Below are positions 5,519-7,188 of a stretch of 7,188 bases of DNA, in pieces (position 1 is the first letter of the stretch; each line of letters starts with the position of its first letter). The notes under the pieces were generated by a model. It did not search any database and was not told the origin of the DNA. It saw only the letters and a list, made by a program, of their open reading frames with translations. The DNA is from an uncultured Collinsella sp. (GTDB lineage Bacteria; Actinomycetota; Coriobacteriia; Coriobacteriales; Coriobacteriaceae), in the NCBI GenBank assembly GCA_900754385.1, contig CAAECP010000139.1:1-7188 (forward strand), read 5' to 3'. A program made the position numbers and the translations under genes.

Positions 5519-6832
5519 ATGGACGAACTTTTTCACGTCAGTGAGCGCAAGTCCACAATCGGGACCGAACTTCGCGCTGGACTGACAACATTCCTGGCGA
5601 TGGCCTACATCATCGCCGTCAACCCCGCAGTGCTCTCGGGCGCCGGCATCGATGCGGGAGCACTCGCCTGCGCCACTTCCCTGGGCGCCGGCATCATGAC
5701 CATCTGCATGGGCATCTTCGCCAACCGCCCGCTCGCCTGCGCGTCAGGCCTGGGCATCAACGCCATGATCGCGGGCATCGCCACCACCATGTGCGGCGGT
5801 GACTGGCACGTGGCCATGAGCGTTATCTTCCTCGAGGGTATCGTCATCTTGCTGCTCGTCCTTTGCGGTCTGCGCGAGGCCATTATGGACGCCATCCCCG
5901 TGGTCCTGCGGCACGCCATCTCGGTTGGCTTGGGCCTGTTCATCGCCATGATCGGCCTGTGCGACGCCGGCATCATCACCGCTGGCGCCGGTACGCTCGT
6001 CGGCCTGGGCGACATCGCCTCCCCCACCTTTATCGTCGGCATCATCTCCATCGTCGTGACGGTTGCCCTGGCTTCCCGCAACGTGCCGGGCTCGCTGCTC
6101 ATCGGCATCATCGTCGCCGTTATCGCCGGTATCCCGCTGGGCGTCACCCATGCGCCCGAGGGTCTCATCGCACCGCTCGACTTCTCGACCTTTGGCGCCC
6201 CGTTTGCCAGCACCGCCGATGGCAACATGGCCATCGTGAAGGTTCTGACCGACCCGATGCTGCTCGTCGTCGCCTTCTCGCTGCTCATGAGTGACTTCTT
6301 CGACACCATGGGCACCGCGATGGCCGTCGCCAAGCAGGGCGAGTTCCTGACCGAGGACGGCAATGTCGAGGACATCCGTCCCATCCTGGTCGTCGACTCC
6401 GTGGCTGCTGCTGCCGGTGGCTTTATGGGCGTCTCCTCCATTACCACCTTCGTCGAGTCTACCTCTGGCGCTGCCGACGGCGGCCGCACGGGCCTCACCT
6501 CCGTCACCACCGGCGTGCTGTTCATTCTCGCCGCGTTCTTCTCCCCCATCGTCACCATCGTTTCCAGCGCCGCCACCTGCGGTGCTCTGGTCTACGTCGG
6601 CTACCTCATGATGAGCGAGGCCTCCGAGATCGACTGGTCCGACGTGTCGCAGGGTTTCCCGGCGTTCATGATTGTCGCCGGCGTGCCCTTTACCTACTCC
6701 ATCTCTGCCGGCATTGGCCTAGGCTTTATCGCCTACGTGATCGTCGCGCTCTTTAAGGGCGAGGCCTCCAAGATCAAGCCGCTCATGTGGATCGCAGCCC
6801 TTGCCTTCCTCGTCTACTTCTTCGTGGCGTAA
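5519..6832 (+). CDS. AzgA-type NCS2-like permease for purine nucleobases
   Basis: Members of this family import hypoxanthine, guanine or adenine with protons across the cytoplasmic membrane (PbuG/PbuO of Bacillus, AdeP/GhxP of E. coli). From ATG 5519 the product has 437 residues, a normal length, with about 12-14 hydrophobic segments. Signatures are TTFLAMAYIIAVNP (23-36), GLGLFIAMIGLCDAGI (137-152), SDFFDTMGT (258-266), and the SITTFVESTSGAADGGRTGL stretch (307-326), the last two covering the substrate and cation binding regions of the fold. The N-terminus MDELFHVSERKSTIGTELRA fits the family's short cytosolic start, which supports ATG 5519 over GTG 5462. Which purine is carried cannot be decided. 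It diverges from the deformylase homologue, with no purine salvage enzyme in the window, and ends at a strong terminator, so it is probably transcribed alone. Confidence 0.93.
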   Translation: MDELFHVSERKSTIGTELRAGLTTFLAMAYIIAVNPAVLSGAGIDAGALACATSLGAGIMTICMGIFANRPLACASGLGINAMIAGIATTMCGGDWHVAMSVIFLEGIVILLLVLCGLREAIMDAIPVVLRHAISVGLGLFIAMIGLCDAGIITAGAGTLVGLGDIASPTFIVGIISIVVTVALASRNVPGSLLIGIIVAVIAGIPLGVTHAPEGLIAPLDFSTFGAPFASTADGNMAIVKVLTDPMLLVVAFSLLMSDFFDTMGTAMAVAKQGEFLTEDGNVEDIRPILVVDSVAAAAGGFMGVSSITTFVESTSGAADGGRTGLTSVTTGVLFILAAFFSPIVTIVSSAATCGALVYVGYLMMSEASEIDWSDVSQGFPAFMIVAGVPFTYSISAGIGLGFIAYVIVALFKGEASKIKPLMWIAALAFLVYFFVA

Positions 6833-6860
6833 CGGCATAGTCTGCCGAAGCAAAACAACA

Positions 6861-6900
6861 AGGCGCGGAGTCGCATCGAACGGCTCCGCGCTTTTCTTTT
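6861..6900 (+). terminator. Rho-independent terminator after the permease
   Basis: An 11-bp G/C-rich stem (6863-6873 with 6881-6891, one G-T pair, loop CATCGAA) is followed by TTTTCTTTT at 6892-6900. It lies about 30 nt after the stop codon. The strongest terminator in the window. Confidence 0.93.
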
Positions 6901-7040
6901 AAAGCCAGGCAACGCACGGACGCGCGATGTTTTGCTTCCCAAGTTTTGGACATTTTGCCCTCCAAACGGCACTACCGCCGGCTACATCCTGCAGATATGC
7001 TGGGCGTAATCGCATAGGCCCTATGAGGATGGGAGTAACC
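6901..7040. other. Intergenic region before the last gene
   Basis: I see no gene here; the minus-strand reading frames across it look non-coding. It holds three TTTTG words (6930-6934, 6944-6948, 6953-6957), an inverted repeat TTTGGA-N10-TCCAAA (6945-6966), and a dyad CATAGG-C-CCTATG (7013-7025). TTGGAC (6946-6951) could be a -35 but no matching -10 follows, so the promoter of the next gene is unresolved. Confidence 0.5.
7013..7025. promoter_or_regulatory. Dyad CATAGG-C-CCTATG before the last gene
   Basis: A perfect 6-bp dyad around one base ends 5 nt before the ribosome binding site. It cannot fold as a hairpin with so small a loop, so if functional it would be a protein binding site. Confidence 0.3.
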
Positions 7041-7188
7041 ATGGCCGCCTTGTTCACGACCCCCAAGCGCAATGACAAAACCTCTGGAGCCCATTTTGTC
7101 GAGCCCGACGTGCGCCGTCGCACGCTGCTCGCACACGGAAGCTGGCGCCGCGTGACACGCCGCATCGTTGTAGGCGCCGTATGCGCGC
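7041..7188 (+). CDS. Unrecognised protein, N-terminal 49 codons (cut by window edge)
   Basis: An open frame starts at ATG 7041 with GGGAG 5 nt upstream and runs off the right edge. In-frame ATGs at 7023 and 7029 lie before or within the ribosome binding region and are less likely. The visible protein begins MAALFTTPKRNDKTSG and is polar and basic, with Arg clusters at about residues 25-27 and 36-41, then a hydrophobic run starts (IVVGAVCA, 42-49). This pattern suggests a cytosolic N-terminal stretch leading into a first membrane helix, but too little is seen to name a family; membrane-bound sugar transferases are one possibility I cannot test. Coding status rests on the ribosome binding site, the open frame and G/C-rich third positions. 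Confidence 0.6.
   Translation, partial: MAALFTTPKRNDKTSGAHFVEPDVRRRTLLAHGSWRRVTRRIVVGAVCA

Noticed and set aside
5605..6576. 323-codon open frame on the minus strand
   Set aside because: It mirrors the permease; its Met/Ala/Pro/Ser-rich product is typical of antisense GC-rich membrane protein genes.
6899..7165. 88-codon open frame on the minus strand across the last gap
   Set aside because: No ribosome binding site or family features; it overlaps the better supported plus-strand start at 7041.

Overview
The window looks like ordinary chromosome from a high-GC Gram-positive gut bacterium, most likely a coriobacterium such as Collinsella. This is inferred from the strong G/C preference at third codon positions, the clear Shine-Dalgarno sites with some GTG starts, and a bile salt hydrolase-type gene among transporters. 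No mobile element, CRISPR array, tRNA or rRNA is visible. Five complete genes and two cut by the window edges account for nearly all of the sequence.

Layout. 1-307 (-): N-terminal third of a LysR-type regulator, divergent from 426-1337 (+), an EamA/DMT-family ten-helix transporter; a perfect ACATGA-N7-TCATGT inverted repeat sits in the shared 118-bp gap. 1338-1494: a structured leader region (a 24-bp near-palindrome, a repeated 12-mer and a hairpin beside the ribosome binding site) before kup. 1495-3726 (+): Kup-type potassium transporter with an unusually acidic tail, ending at a strong hairpin. 3808-4773 (-): choloylglycine hydrolase/bile salt hydrolase. 4906-5325 (-): peptide deformylase-family protein whose HExxH motif reads HMIDH, so the catalytic Glu is missing; it has its own terminator at 4837-4872, separating it from the hydrolase gene. 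5519-6832 (+): AzgA-type (NCS2-like) purine permease with a strong terminator. 6901-7040: intergenic region. 7041-7188 (+): start of an unrecognised protein.

How they fit together. The regulator and EamA transporter probably form a regulator/target pair. The other genes appear to be single transcription units: K+ uptake, bile acid deconjugation, a probably altered deformylase paralogue and nucleobase uptake. I see no sequence evidence joining them in one pathway. Start codons for kup, the hydrolase, the deformylase homologue and the permease are moved downstream from the longest reading frame because good ribosome binding sites lie before the internal starts.

I found no clear new multi-gene system. 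The observations most worth following are the deformylase homologue without its catalytic glutamate, the structured region before kup, and the candidate LysR operator.
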